Shown: positions 21,515 to 32,329 of the stretch, piece after piece | How positions within the stretch are numbered: the stretch's first letter is position 1 | Layout of the letters: every line of letters begins with the position of its first letter | NCBI GenBank assembly: GCA_037126765.1 | Contig: JBBCBC010000012.1 | Location: forward strand, 9,672,001 to 9,736,000 | Origin: Stenogyne calaminthoides | Taxonomy: Eukaryota; Streptophyta; Magnoliopsida; Lamiales; Lamiaceae | DNA length: 64,000 nucleotides | Direction: 5' to 3' | Notes under the pieces: generated by a model | The model's database searches: none | What the model was told of the DNA's origin: nothing | The model's input: the letters and a program-made list of their open reading frames with translations, nothing else | Translations under genes and position numbers: made by a program

Positions 21515-23242
21515 TGTAGGTCCCGAACGGGTTTCGTGAGGACAGAAGTCTAGAGGGGAGGGGTGAATAGACTTCTGAAAACTTTTTCGTGCAGATCAGG
21601 TGTGATTGCAGTTTGCCTGATCAGAGTGCAAGTGAATCAGTTTGGACTGATGTTCAATCTTACTGAGTGCCTGAGGGCAGATCAGTTTGATATCTGTCAG
21701 TTTAACTGATAGTACGGAAGCTAGTTAATACCCGTGTGAAAAACCAGTTTTATCAAATCAGATTCTCAAGTCAGTTTTCAATCGGCTGACTAAGCTGTCA
21801 ACCTGATCAGATCAGTTGCTTGGTGCAGACTGATATTAACTCAGAATATGTATGCAATTTTAAGCTCAGTTGTGTGTAATAGTGTAAAGCAATAAAGAGC
21901 AAGTAAATGCACACAAGATTTTTATAGTGGTTCAGACAATCGGTCATACGTCCACTCTTCCCTATCACAAGGGGCACCAACTAAACCAACTTAACTGACT
22001 GGACTTAGTTTAATGTGTTAGTCCAACACCCAACAGATGTTTATCGAGTTCACACTCAACCGATCCCAGAAATCAGAACTAGAATCCCTAGTCTGAAATC
22101 TTGCAAAAACAAACTTAACCTAACTTTTGAGTTTGGGTAAAGGTTTGTTGTGGTTCCAACTGAAAATCTATCCTAGTGTTTATGTAGCCAAATGCTATAG
22201 GATGAGATTTCTATGCTAAGAACAATGGGATGAACACTTAAGAATATTCTTCAAATTCGGTGTTCTTCGAGCGGAAATTCTGCTATAGCTTTTGCTTTTT
22301 GATAATTTGCGTGAATATCGTTGTTCCGCTCCTTCGGTGTGTTCTTCACTTTTGAAGAGCAATCCCATTTTATAGTCCACGAAATCAAAGAGTCGTTGGA
22401 GAGCAATTTGAATTTCGGGCTATATTTGGTAGGTTTGTAGGATTTGATGTGACGTGCTCCAAATATCGGCGTGGCCGAAGGCATGATTAGCGCCGTTTGT
22501 GTCCGCAGCGTCGAATCCCGCAATGTCAGCTCTTTTTGTGCACGTGTCGCTTTCTCTTTGGCTTACGAGTGTGGCACTTCAGTATTTGTCCATTTGACGC
22601 TTGATATTCCTTTTGTAGAATATTCGTATTGTCTGGTGTACCATTTTGGTTGACGCCAGGTGTGAGCTGACCTGATCAGATAACTGATCAGTCTACCTGA
22701 TAGAGTCTTCTGATGCAGATTGTCTTAACACAATTTGCAGACTCGGCTGATGTAGGTCTTCTGGTCTTCTGGTAGTCTTCTGATCTTTAGGTTACTCTGA
22801 CTCTCAGTGTCTTCAGTGTCATACTGAGTCTTCAGGTTTCTCTGAGTCTTCAGGCTTATCTGAGTCTTCAAGCTTATCTGAGTCTTCAGGTTCATCTGAG
22901 TCTTCAGGTTTATCTGAGTCTTCAGGTTTATCTGAGGTTTATCTGAGTCTTCAGGTTTATCTGAGTCTCAGTGTCTTCTGTCTTCACCTTATCATCTGAC
23001 TTCTTCTTGTCTTCTGACTTGTCTTAGTCTTCTGATCATCTGACCTTATCTGGTCATCTGGTAATTTGACCTGGCCTATACATATTGAGTTCCCCCTCAA
23101 TATGTGACATATCTTTTACATCAGCTATCTATACATTTCAGCTGGTCATCTTAATCAGTCATCAGTCAGCTAACAGATCTGACTGGTCCTATTACAACCT
23201 GTTTTGGGACTTCCATCAAAACTAAATACAAATTTCCCAACA
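21515..23242 (-). repeat. C 5' LTR
   Basis: Starts TGTAGGTCCCGAACGGG and ends TTTCCCAACA. - strand TATA box (CTATAAAAT) at 22366-22374 marks the element promoter. It is nearly identical to 7889-9631, including the CTCCTTCGGTGTGTTC block, and differs mainly in the repeat array. Confidence 0.9.
22824..22970. repeat. 18-bp tandem repeat in C 5' LTR
   Basis: About seven units of CTGAGTCTTCAGGTTTAT plus a truncated 12-bp unit (GAGGTTTATCT). The 3' LTR has eight. Confidence 0.8.
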
Positions 23243-23355
23243 TAATTGATCGAAGTCGCCATTGAAGCAAGAAGGTGAAGTGGATTCGCTATTTCAGGGT
23301 TTTAAGATGAAGGGTTTGAAGGCGTGTTTGGTGAAGTGTTTTGATTTCCAGCCAT
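23243..23355 (-). pseudogene. B env-like ORF, N-terminus
   Basis: ATG 23355 starts MAGNQNTSPNTPSNP, then an in-frame TAA, then an open stretch up to C's LTR. The frame continues beyond C at 7888. The start is chosen because it directly follows a possible splice acceptor and matches the polar, Ser/Thr/Pro/Asn-rich style of the rest of the N-terminus. Confidence 0.6.
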
Positions 23356-23359
23356 TTTG

Positions 23360-23441
23360 CTATATATATCAAAAAGAGTTAGTGACAAATAGAATTAAAA
23401 ATTCAATTCCAACTAATACTTTATGACAAAACCAGTAATAC
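23360..23441 (-). other. Candidate leader intron of B env-like ORF
   Basis: On the - strand the donor is TTGAG|GTATTA (from 23441) and the acceptor ATATATAG|CAAA (to 23360), five bases before ATG 23355. Length 82 bp, AT-rich. A TATA-like TATTTAAG lies about 75 bp upstream near 23515. It mirrors the layout in C, but more weakly. Confidence 0.3.
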
Positions 23442-24272
23442 CTCAACTTCTTCAAACTTCAGTATGCAAAACTCAAAACAAGTTTTCGTGATATAACCAC
23501 TACCCATTCGATCCTTAAATAGAATCCAAAATCAGCATGTTACAAGCAATGATCCCACAAAGTGAATGTTCTAGAAATAGAGATCATGGGGTGCAATGTG
23601 ATGAAACCATCACTCCCACTACTTCCAATATCCAAACCACACAATTTCTGCCAATTTTTACAAAACAAAATGCCCGAAAAAAAATACAATGTACAATACC
23701 TAAAATTAAATAAAGTGTAGCTAATTTTCGTATTAAATAATCAATTTAATCAAATAATCATAATTAAATAATTATCCAAGTAAAACTCAGTCAAATCAAG
23801 TCAATGTTGCAATCAAGAACGACACACACACACTTCAACATTTATTATGCCTGATTTACTCAGTCAATGTTGCACTTATCATCTTTTCTTTTCTTTTCAT
23901 ACACTTAACTCATATTGATCCACCTTTTGAAAAGAGAACATCGTAGTAGCGAACTCCCTGCCCCATAGTTACTCAGTGGATTATGAGCAAATTGATGTTA
24001 TATCAATCACCTTTTGAAAAGAAGACATTGCAGTAGAGAACTCCGTGCTTCATAGTTACTCAGTGAGAGATTACATCCAATGTGTGTATTTTTTCTTTTC
24101 TTATTGTACATTTAAGAAGTGTGTGTCCAGATAATCACAATGACTTGACTCAATAAGAATTTTACCCAAAATATCATTTCATCAGTGAGAACAGACACCA
24201 AGTGCTACAAAAATCAAACCTGATGTTGCTTCAAATGTTGACACATTTGTTACAATATCCACCCTACAGAAC
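23442..24272. other. B spacer between pol and env-like ORF
   Basis: No coding frame seen. It holds an imperfect direct repeat of about 63 bp (23922-23985 and 24010-24072, both with CCTTTTGAAAAGA and CATAGTTACTCAGTG) and a short AC run near 23826. Confidence 0.5.
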
Positions 24273-24918
24273 TCAGATAGTACACAAACCAAGAAATTTT
24301 CTCAGAAAGGAAAACCTCTCATGATCAAGAGCTTTAGTAAAAATATCAGCAAGTTGATTATCAGTGGGAACATACTCTAACTTCACAATTTCCTTTTCTA
24401 CAAGGTCTCTTATGAAATGATGTCTTATACTTATGTGCTTGGTAAGAGAATGTTGTACTGGGTTTTTAGAAATGTTAATAGCACTAGTATTATCACAAAA
24501 CACAGTCAGAATATCATTCTCAAGTCCGTAGTCATCAAACATCTCTTTCAACCACAAAAGTTGTGTACAACAACTACCAGCAGCAATGTATTCAGATTCT
24601 GATGTAGATTGTGAAACACAATTTTGTTTCTTACTATACTAGGAAATCAAATTGTTACCCATGTAAAAGCATCCACCACTTGTGCTTTTCCTATCATCAA
24701 TGTCTCCAGCCCAATCAACATCACTATATCCAGTCAATACACTGCTTGTGTCCTTTGTATACCATATACCAAGATCTGTTGTTCCAGCAACATATCTGAT
24801 AATCCTCTTCACTTCATTCATGTGAGATTCCTTTAGATTAGCATGGTACCTAGCACAAACACAAACACTATACATTATGTCAGGTCTACTAGAGGTAAGA
24901 TAAAGAAGACTAACTATC
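24273..24918 (-). pseudogene. B RNase H
   Basis: 24875-24639 reads MYSVCVCARYHANLKESH, GYSDVDWAGDIDDRKSTSGG with a catalytic Asp, and GCFYMGNNLIS, then a stop. 24557-24273 reads FCDNTSAINISKNPVQHS with the DN motif, RHHFIRDLVEK and the C-terminal LADIFTKAL. The intervening STAEAEY region is present at about 24560-24640 with a stop and is not listed as open. The upstream edge meets element A at 24918, and the RT frame resumes in phase after A at 34075. Confidence 0.8.
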
Positions 24919-26761
24919 TGTTGGGGAATGAATTGCCTGGATCTATTCGGGATGAATATTTAAATACAAATTTAATTCTTGACAATTATTACTAGCATGA
25001 ATTAACCTATATTAATTCAAATAATAATTCAACAACAAATCATGCATATAAACAATTGACGTAAATCCTACGCATGCGGAAATACTACGAGTTTACGTGA
25101 ACTTACCTCTTGGAATGACAATGGTCTTGTATATGAAAACACACCAAAAGTCCTTCCCAAGTATTCCCTAGTCCTTGCTCGACAATCCGGTGGAAGGATA
25201 CTCGCGAACAATTAATAAAAGGAAAAATAAACTTTGTTGCACCACTTTTGTGGATTTACTAATTTTTCCAGCACATGGAATTGCACTTGGGAATGAAAGA
25301 ATCATCTCCTATTTATAGATGGGGTGGTGGTCGATTTTTAGGGGGAAAAACAATGTGGGAAAATCTTTTCTTGATCTCCAAGAAATCTTGAATATATCTC
25401 CTATATTCTTTTTCCCATAATTAAAATATTCCACAAAAATCCCACCTCATCAAGTTATGGAATTTTCGAAATTTTAAGGATCAAGATTCCAAGATTTGGA
25501 TCTTCTTGAATTTATGAGATATACTTGTATTCCGAGAAATACATATCTTCCATAATATCTTTTCAAGAAAATCAAGAAAATATTTCTTGCCCTTTATATT
25601 TCAAAATTTTTGAAATTGACTATATGAATAACCAAGTAGGAGATTTCTTGAATATAATGAGATAATCTTGTATTCCAAGAATACATATCTTCATTCCATA
25701 ACAAAATTCAAAGAAAATCTTTCTCCCCTTTTATCCATAATTTTCGAAAAAAACAAGGAAAAATAGGCAACAAATTTATTTTATTTTTAAACACCTTTTT
25801 AAGTTATTGGACTTTATCTTGGGCTACTTGGGGGGCCTTTAGGAGAATTAAGATTGGACCTTCCAATGGACCTTGAATTATCAATATTGAGCCACAATAT
25901 TATTCAAGCCCATAAATATTAATTAATCCCACTACATAATTAATATTGCACTATCCATCTTAACCCATATTACAGTTAATATGGCTCCCGGTTATTATTT
26001 CCCCTGTTTAAGATTATCTAGCCCATTAATTAATTCAAGCCACTGAAATAACTTTCCATTAATTAATATCTTTATCCTTGGTAAAGGAACTGTTCAACAT
26101 TATTATCCATACCGGAAACTAGTTCCACTTGCAAGATTTGGTATGATAAAACTTATGAACCTCCCAAGGGGGCAAATCGAACAAGCGTACTTGCACACGA
26201 TTCTCCATATTAAATCTTAGCAATCGCATGTGACCAATAATATTGCCCAAGATATAGGGTATTGAATTTCATTGATTCTCTTCCCGTAATAAGTCAAAGC
26301 AATAGTTTCTAACCACACGCAATCCTATTTAAGGGACGAAGACTAAGAAATAATTAACCACTGAGGTCTAATTCTTCCCAGTTCAGTTCTGAAGAATTTA
26401 TCCTCCTGTAGGTCCTCTTCAATGCATCAGTCATGCACTAGTGTAATCTCTTGGTCAAGACAAACCAATCTGAGCCTTACACTACAACCTTTCACGATGG
26501 ATTGTTCATTTCCATCTAGGTCGTGAATGGTGTACTTTTAGTTACAAGGAACTGTTAATTTAATCTTCTGTGATCTTGGTATCACTAAATTAACTACAAT
26601 GTAACACGTACTATTTAATGAACAGTTATGCAGTAAATATATGTAACATTCAATGATATTTAAAGCATCAGTGATAAACAATTTATTTCAGTAAATAAGT
26701 CCAAAATTCAGTTAGTCTGATTATACAAAGTAAAAGCATACTTTCCAGTATAATCCCAACA
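24919..26761 (-). repeat. A 3' LTR
   Basis: 1,843 bp. - strand TATA box (ATCTATAAAT) at 25311-25320. It keeps about 100 bp near its left end that the 5' LTR has lost in several small pieces. Confidence 0.9.
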
Positions 26762-26772
26762 ATCTCCCACTT
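26762..26772 (-). other. A polypurine tract
   Basis: On the - strand AAGTGGGAGAT directly precedes the LTR start TGTTGGG. Confidence 0.65.
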
Positions 26773-26871
26773 ATACTCAATGTCTGCTTTTAAGTATACA
26801 TCAGCATGTCTCGTGTAGTACATGACAACTAATGCCACCTACACGAACCTAATAATGTCTCCCACTTATAC

Positions 26872-28376
26872 TCAAAACAGATTGGCAACTGTCTTGACAC
26901 CCATTCCTTTCTCATGTCTCTCGAATGTATTCAGAGGCAGACCCTTTGTGAATGGATCGGTTAGGTTGTCTTCCGACGCGATTTTTGCCACCTCTATATC
27001 TCCTCTCTTAACGATGTCTCGTATAAGATGGTATTTCCTTTCAATGTGTTTGTTGGCCTTGTGGGCTCTTGGTTCCCTTGAATTTGCAACTGCTCCGGCA
27101 TTGTCACAATAAACAGTGATTCTACTGGGTAAATTCGGAACCACATCCAAGTCCACTAGAAAGTTCTTGAGCCAAATCGCTTCTTTCGCTGCCTCGCAAG
27201 CAGCTACATATTCGGCTTCCATGGTAGAATCTGCGACGCATTTCTGCTTAACGCTTCTCCACGTCGTTGCTCCTCCCCCCATGCAAAACACACTACCGGA
27301 GGTAGATTTTCTGGAATCTATGTCTGATTGGAAATCCGAGTCCGTGTAGCCGATGGGGATTAGACTATCTGACTGATAAACTAACATTCTATCTCAAGTT
27401 CTTTTCAGATACTTTAGAATGTTTTTAACTGCCGTCCAATGTTCCTTCCCCGGGTTACTCTGATATCTTGCCACTATACCAACGGCAAAGTAGATATCCG
27501 GTCTCATACACAGCATTGCATACATAAGGCTTCCGACAGGCGAAGCATAAGGAATGCCTCTCATGTCATCTATCTCCTTTTGTGTCTTAGGGTACATTTT
27601 CTTGGATAGATGGATTCCATGCCTAAAAGGTACGAAGCCTTTCTTGGAATTCTGCATGCTGAATCATTTCAAGACAGTATCTATGTATGAAGCTTGCAAT
27701 AAGCCTATCATCATTTTCTTGCGATCTCGAGTGATCTTGATCCCAAGGATGTGCCCGGATTCCCCTAAGTCCTTCATATCAAACTGTTTTGAAAGCCATG
27801 CCCTTACGTCTGATAACTCCTTTACATCGTTCCCGATGAGCAGAATGTCATCTACGTATAGTACTAAAAATACCAATGCAGTTCCGACATGCTTTTTATA
27901 CACACAACTCTCAAACTCGTTTTGATCAAACCCGTAAGACTTTATAACATGATCAAAACATTGGTTCCAAGCTCTGGATGCCTATTTGAGTCCGTAAATG
28001 GACTTCATGAGCTTACAAACTAGGTGTTCTTGGCCCTTTTCAATGAAGCCTTGGGTTGTTGCATATAGATTTTCTCATCAAGACTTCCGTTAAGGAAATC
28101 TGTCTTGACATCCATTTGCCAGATTTCAAAATCGAGATGCGCAGCTATCGACAAGAGAATCCGGATGGACTTGAGCATTGCTACAGGTGAAAAGGTTTCC
28201 TCATAATTGATCCCTTCTTTCTGAGTATAACCTTTCGCCACAAGCCTTGCCTTGAAGGTTTCCACTTTCCCGCCCGGTCCCCTCTTTCTCTTGTATACCC
28301 ACTTGCAACCAATAGGTTTGACCCCATTAAGTGGTTCGACTAGCTCCCACACTCTGTTATGATCCATAGACCCCAT
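26872..28376 (-). pseudogene. A reverse transcriptase and RNase H
   Basis: The N-terminal RT (28376-28020) has [17 protein letters not shown] and [13 protein letters not shown]. After a gap with a frame change, 27903-27664 has FLVLYVDDILLIGND (YVDD active site). 27657-27394 and 27387-26872 continue in the same frame, split by TGA codons at 27664-27666 and 27394-27396. RNase H carries GYTDSDFQSDIDSRKSTSG, DSTMEAEYVAA and YCDNAGAVANS, then KYHLIRDIV and DPFTKGLP. Where A has the 27394 stop, D at about 39405 keeps an Arg codon CGG, suggesting a C-to-T change in A. All catalytic acids are still visible, so decay is recent. Confidence 0.9.
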
Positions 28377-28397
28377 TTATGCTTTGATTACCTTTTG

Positions 28398-28967
28398 CTA
28401 AGAAACCGCATCCTTATCTTGGATTGCCTCATCGTATGTCCATGGGTCTGATTCATCTTGTCCGGGAATCAAGTCCGAGGACTCTCCTATCCCCATGAAT
28501 CTCTCGGGTTGTCTCACAACCCTCCCACTACGACGAGGCTCCGGTTGTGAAAGTGTATCGTTTGGTATATCATCTTGTACAGTTGGCAATGAGGTTAGCC
28601 CCCTTAACTCACTTAAGGTAATCTCACTTTTGGGTCTTCTTTCGTTCATATAGTCTTCCTCCAAAAATCTAAAGTGGGTGCTTATGACCACCTTTTGATC
28701 TTTGGGACCATAAAACATACACCCTTTTGTTCCCTCGGGGTATCCTATAAACAACCTTAATTCTGATCGAGGATCCAATTTCCCGGCTTCCTTGTCCAAC
28801 ACGTAGGCCGGACACCCCCAAATTCTCATGTGTCTCATACTAGGCTTGCGCCCGGTCCATAATTCTTTGGGAGTTTTGGAACCTATTTGGATGGCACAAA
28901 GTTCAGAATGTAAGCCACTGTTTCCAAGGCATAACCCCAGAACGACTTGGGAAGATCCGCATAACAC
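28398..28967 (-). pseudogene. A integrase C-terminal region
   Basis: Reads KTPKELWTGRKPSMRHMRIWGCPAYV-type sequence (seen in parts), then RLFIGYPEGTKGCMFYGPKDQK, typical of the Copia integrase C-terminus and GKGY region, followed by the Pro/Glu-rich linker RRSGRVVRQPERF leading into RT. The catalytic Glu segment between 28967 and 29122 is split by stops. Confidence 0.8.
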
Positions 28968-29121
28968 ATCATTGATCTAACCATTTCCAAAAGAGTTCTG
29001 TTTCTTAATCTCGCAACCCCATTTTGTTGAGGGTTTCCGTGTAGTAGTCACCGATGAAATCCTTCATCCGAACAAGTAGTTCAAAAACTCATCATTTGAG
29101 GTACTCACCTCTACGATCGGA

Positions 29122-30812
29122 TCATAGAGACTTGATACATTTTTCCCTATGATTCTCTGTTTGAGCCTTAAATTCTTTGAATTTCTCAAAGGTCTCAGAT
29201 TTATGCTTCATAAGGAAAATATAACCGTACCTCGAGTAGTCATCAATAAAAGTGACGAAATACTCGTAATCTCCTCTTGCAATGGTTGACATTGGACCAC
29301 ATACGTCCGTGTGAACGGTTTCTAACACTTCTTTGGCTCTATTCCCCTTGGCTCCGAATGCCCTCTTGGTCATTTTACCCTCCAAACATGATTCGCAGGT
29401 TGGAATCGGTTCAACTTGGAGAAACTCTAGTGAACCGTCTTTCACCAACCTTTGGATCCTCTTTGGATTAATATGTCCCAATCTTAGATGCCATAGAAGT
29501 TTTTCGTTCACGTCTGATGAATGTTTTTTTTTACCGGAAACAGTTGATGTGTTATAGGATGCATTTCGTGAGTGGTGTGCACAGTTAATTGTATAGAGAT
29601 TACTTGACAACGTTCCATGACAGATAAATTTATCATAAAGAGAAATGGTAACAACTTTATCAAAAGTAACCGAATATCCATCAAGGTAAAGTTTTGAAAT
29701 TGAAATTAAGTTCTTTCTAAAATTCGGAATGTAAAGTACATCTCTTAAAATTAAATCTCTGTCTTCAAAGGACAGGTGCACTTCTCCTACTGCTTCAGCT
29801 GCCACTTTCGTAGCATCGCCCAGTGTGATGAGGATCTCACTCCCACTAAGTTGTCGGGTCCGCTTGAACCCCTGTAAAGTGAAACAAACATGACCAGTGG
29901 ATCCCGTATCCACCTCCCATGAATGGGAGACATACGCCGCTAAGCAAGTTTCAACAACTAGTGTGTGAGAACTACCTTTCTTTCCATTCCTTTTGGGTTT
30001 GGAACAGGCTAACCTCCAATGTCCCTTTTCACCGCAGTTAAAACATTTTCCCTTTGGTGCTTTCTTGACACCCATACAGCTAGCTGTATTTCTCTTACTT
30101 TTCTTAGTGATGAGTTTGCTTTGGTCTTGACCACTTTCCTTTCCTTGAGTCTTGCCCTCCATTGGCCTAGACCTTGAGAAAAGACTTTTGGTCACCAATG
30201 CTTCGTCTTTCTTTCCTAAATGCTTCTCTATTTTCTCCAAGGCTTCTTGTAGAATGTCCATAGTAAACATGTGATCACTCATCACAAAACTACAGTAAAA
30301 TCCATCGAAGCACCTTGGAAGAGTTAGCAAAAGAAATTCGATTTGAGCCTCATCACAATACTTAGTATCGAGATAAGACAGTTTTTCAAAATGATGTTTT
30401 ATTCTGAGAACATGTTCCCTTACGGGTGTTCCCTCAGCCATTTTTAGCCTTACCACGTCGTCTTTTTTAAACTGATTGATCATGCGGTCTTTTGTTAAAA
30501 ACATTTCTTCAAGACTTTGCATAATTTCTACAGCAGATTCAATACCTTCATGAATGTGTCTCAAATCATCAGACAATGAAGTCAAGATTACACGTTTCAT
30601 AGGTTCATTGGCCTGCTCCCAAATATTATACAAGTGTCTTTCCGCATCAGTTGATCCATCAGTAGGCGAACGGGGCTTGGGTACATCAAGAACCCAATGA
30701 TGTTTTGTGCAGGTAGGACAAAACTCATATTTCGTTTCCAAACAACATAGTTGTCACCAGTTAATTGATGTTCTTTGAGTGTATATAACAGTGGATTAAA
30801 AGGTTGCGACAT
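29122..30812 (-). pseudogene. A gag, protease and integrase N-terminal half
   Basis: Gag starts at ATG 30812 (MSQPFNPLLYTLKEHQ, DNYVVWKRNM), shifts frame near 30740, then stays open for 539 codons. That run contains a UBN2 gag domain (VILTSLSDDLRHIHEG, SFVMSDHMFTMD), zinc knuckle CFNCGEKGHWRLAC (all four ligands), protease WEVDTGSTGHVC with the catalytic DTG, the pre-integrase domain with LLWHLRLGHINPKRIQ and CESCLEGK (HHCC), and the integrase core start VHTDVCGPM and FIDDYSRYGY. It ends at a stop near 29122 before the second catalytic Asp. The primer, leader and gag order matches a full Copia element. Confidence 0.9.
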
Positions 30813-31567
30813 GATGAACTGAAATAAATAATAATATGCATAAGCACAAATATATCACAAGGTTCGATCACATGTTTCATATTAAAATCTCAAAAAAATA
30901 TGAACATGCATCAGCCAACATCTCAAAACAGTTTAAATAAGCCACGCGTGGGGTGGGTCATTATTTAAACACATTCAAGCGAGTTACAAACAAGAACGAT
31001 TACAAACCTTTAATAACTAGATTAATAGTTGGCTCCCCACTTGACCAATATAAAATTGACAGGGGACTTGAGGAGAAGTATATGCATATCAATTTTATAC
31101 CTAACTAATAACCATGATTAAATATGAAATTATTATTTCGCTTTGAACGAGCCTCGTGGGAGGTCATCATCTCCACTAGTAATAATCCACAATCATCCAT
31201 TTGGAATTTATTCATGTGAAAGCTATCTTTTGACCGTCCCCCTGGGGAATTTCTCCAAAAGAATTCACAAATAAATAAATCATGGAGGTCAAAATTAATT
31301 CAATTTTATTATTCATAAAATTGTCAATTAATTGTTTAAGCATACTTAGTAATTTTCGAAAGTGAGATTTTTCAAAACATTTTCTCATGCATTGCAAATT
31401 TAAACACAATTTAAATAATGCATAAACATCAAGACAAAAAATTAAATATATTGGGCACATTTATCCTATTGTCATGGTTAATTTTTGTCATGTCTTGATC
31501 TTGAGAAATCGTCTTCATAACCTTCATCGTTCGTCTCGAAAAGCTCCCACTTGACCGTTTAAAAAAA
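30813..31567 (-). other. A leader, AT-rich part
   Basis: Untranslated region between gag and the GC-rich island. It is conserved in order with D (55740-56339 and 60121-60925), with blocks such as AATCATGGAGGTCAAAAT and CATACTTAGTAATTTTC. No ORF of interest. Confidence 0.7.
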
Positions 31568-31998
31568 ATGCCTTGTCAAGCCACGTCATCGACCCGACTC
31601 AGGCTCGAGGGTCCCCGAGTCCCCGCCATGTCGTTGCACTCGTCTTGCCAAAGCGTCGATCGCCTGTGCACGCCCGCGTGCGGCGTCGCCCGCCAGACAT
31701 CGCCGTCGCCCAGCGTCGCTTCCCCGCATCCCCCGTCCCCGTCGCGTGCCTTTCGCCTCGCCCGGCGCCTCGCCAACCGCGCGCCGCCCGCACGTGCCGC
31801 GTCGCCGTAGCGTCGTCTTCGCGCAAAGCGGTATCACCCTCGCTATCATCGCCGCCGGCAAATCCGCTTAGGCGAATCCCCTCGGCCCCTCCGCCCCTCT
31901 CGCCCGCCCACCGTCCGCGTCTGCGTCGTCGCCGTGCCTCCGTTCGTTTAGCGCGCGACACACGCTGCCTACGCCCGGTTCCGGATCCCATCTTTTAA
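31568..31998. other. GC-rich island in A leader
   Basis: About 430 bp of strongly GC- and CpG-rich sequence between AT-rich flanks. Long frames on both strands (for example 31573-31998 + and 31599-31991 -) are Arg/Pro/Ala-rich with no family motif and follow from base composition. D has a similar island at the same place (60926-61325). Confidence 0.7.
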
Positions 31999-32112
31999 TT
32001 CTTCGTCTCCGCCTCTGTTTTCCGATCCGGTTAAAATTTATTTTACAGAAATAAATAAACCTAGATCTAGACTATTCTATTACATTGATCAAATCAAACA
32101 AATTCTAATCTA

Positions 32113-32132
32113 CTCGTGGATTTTCTCACGAG
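32113..32132. other. Conserved hairpin in A leader
   Basis: CTCGTG (32113-32118) and CACGAG (32127-32132) form a 6-bp stem with an 8-base loop. The same element is at 61421-61440 in D. Location near the 5' LTR suggests a packaging or dimer role, which is inference. Confidence 0.4.
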
Positions 32133-32316
32133 GTAAAACGAATCCCGAATCGAATCGAATTAAAAACTACAATTTATATGCATGCATAAATAAACACATT
32201 AAATTCCATGACAATTGGATCCCTGCAAAAAAGATCTAGCAATTCTACTATCCAATTTCAAAATTTAATGACAGCGAATTAAATTACAATTTAAAATTCA
32301 GAGCCCGAAACCGAAA

Positions 32317-32327
32317 CTTTGATACCA
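32317..32327 (-). other. A primer binding site
   Basis: - strand TGGTATCAAAG, matching initiator-Met tRNA over the first eight bases, two bases from the LTR. Confidence 0.8.
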
Positions 32328-32329
32328 GT

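Larger units (their letters stand above)
7889..23242 (-). mobile_element. Element C, SIRE-like Copia with env-like ORF
   Basis: LTRs at 7889-9631 and 21515-23242 are nearly identical, so C is younger than its host B. The primer site is a perfect TGGTATCAGAGC and a long polypurine tract adjoins the 3' LTR. Gag, protease, integrase, RT-RNase H and a broken env-like ORF follow in - strand order. Flanking pentamers are GAATC and TAATT, which share only AAT, so the target duplication is either mutated or absent. Both flanks belong to B's env-like ORF, which confirms insertion. Most protein frames are broken. Confidence 0.88.

Noticed and set aside
31573..31998. 141-residue Arg/Pro-rich ORF on the + strand
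   Set aside because: Long open frames exist on both strands of the same GC-rich island, with no domain and no conservation in D's island.
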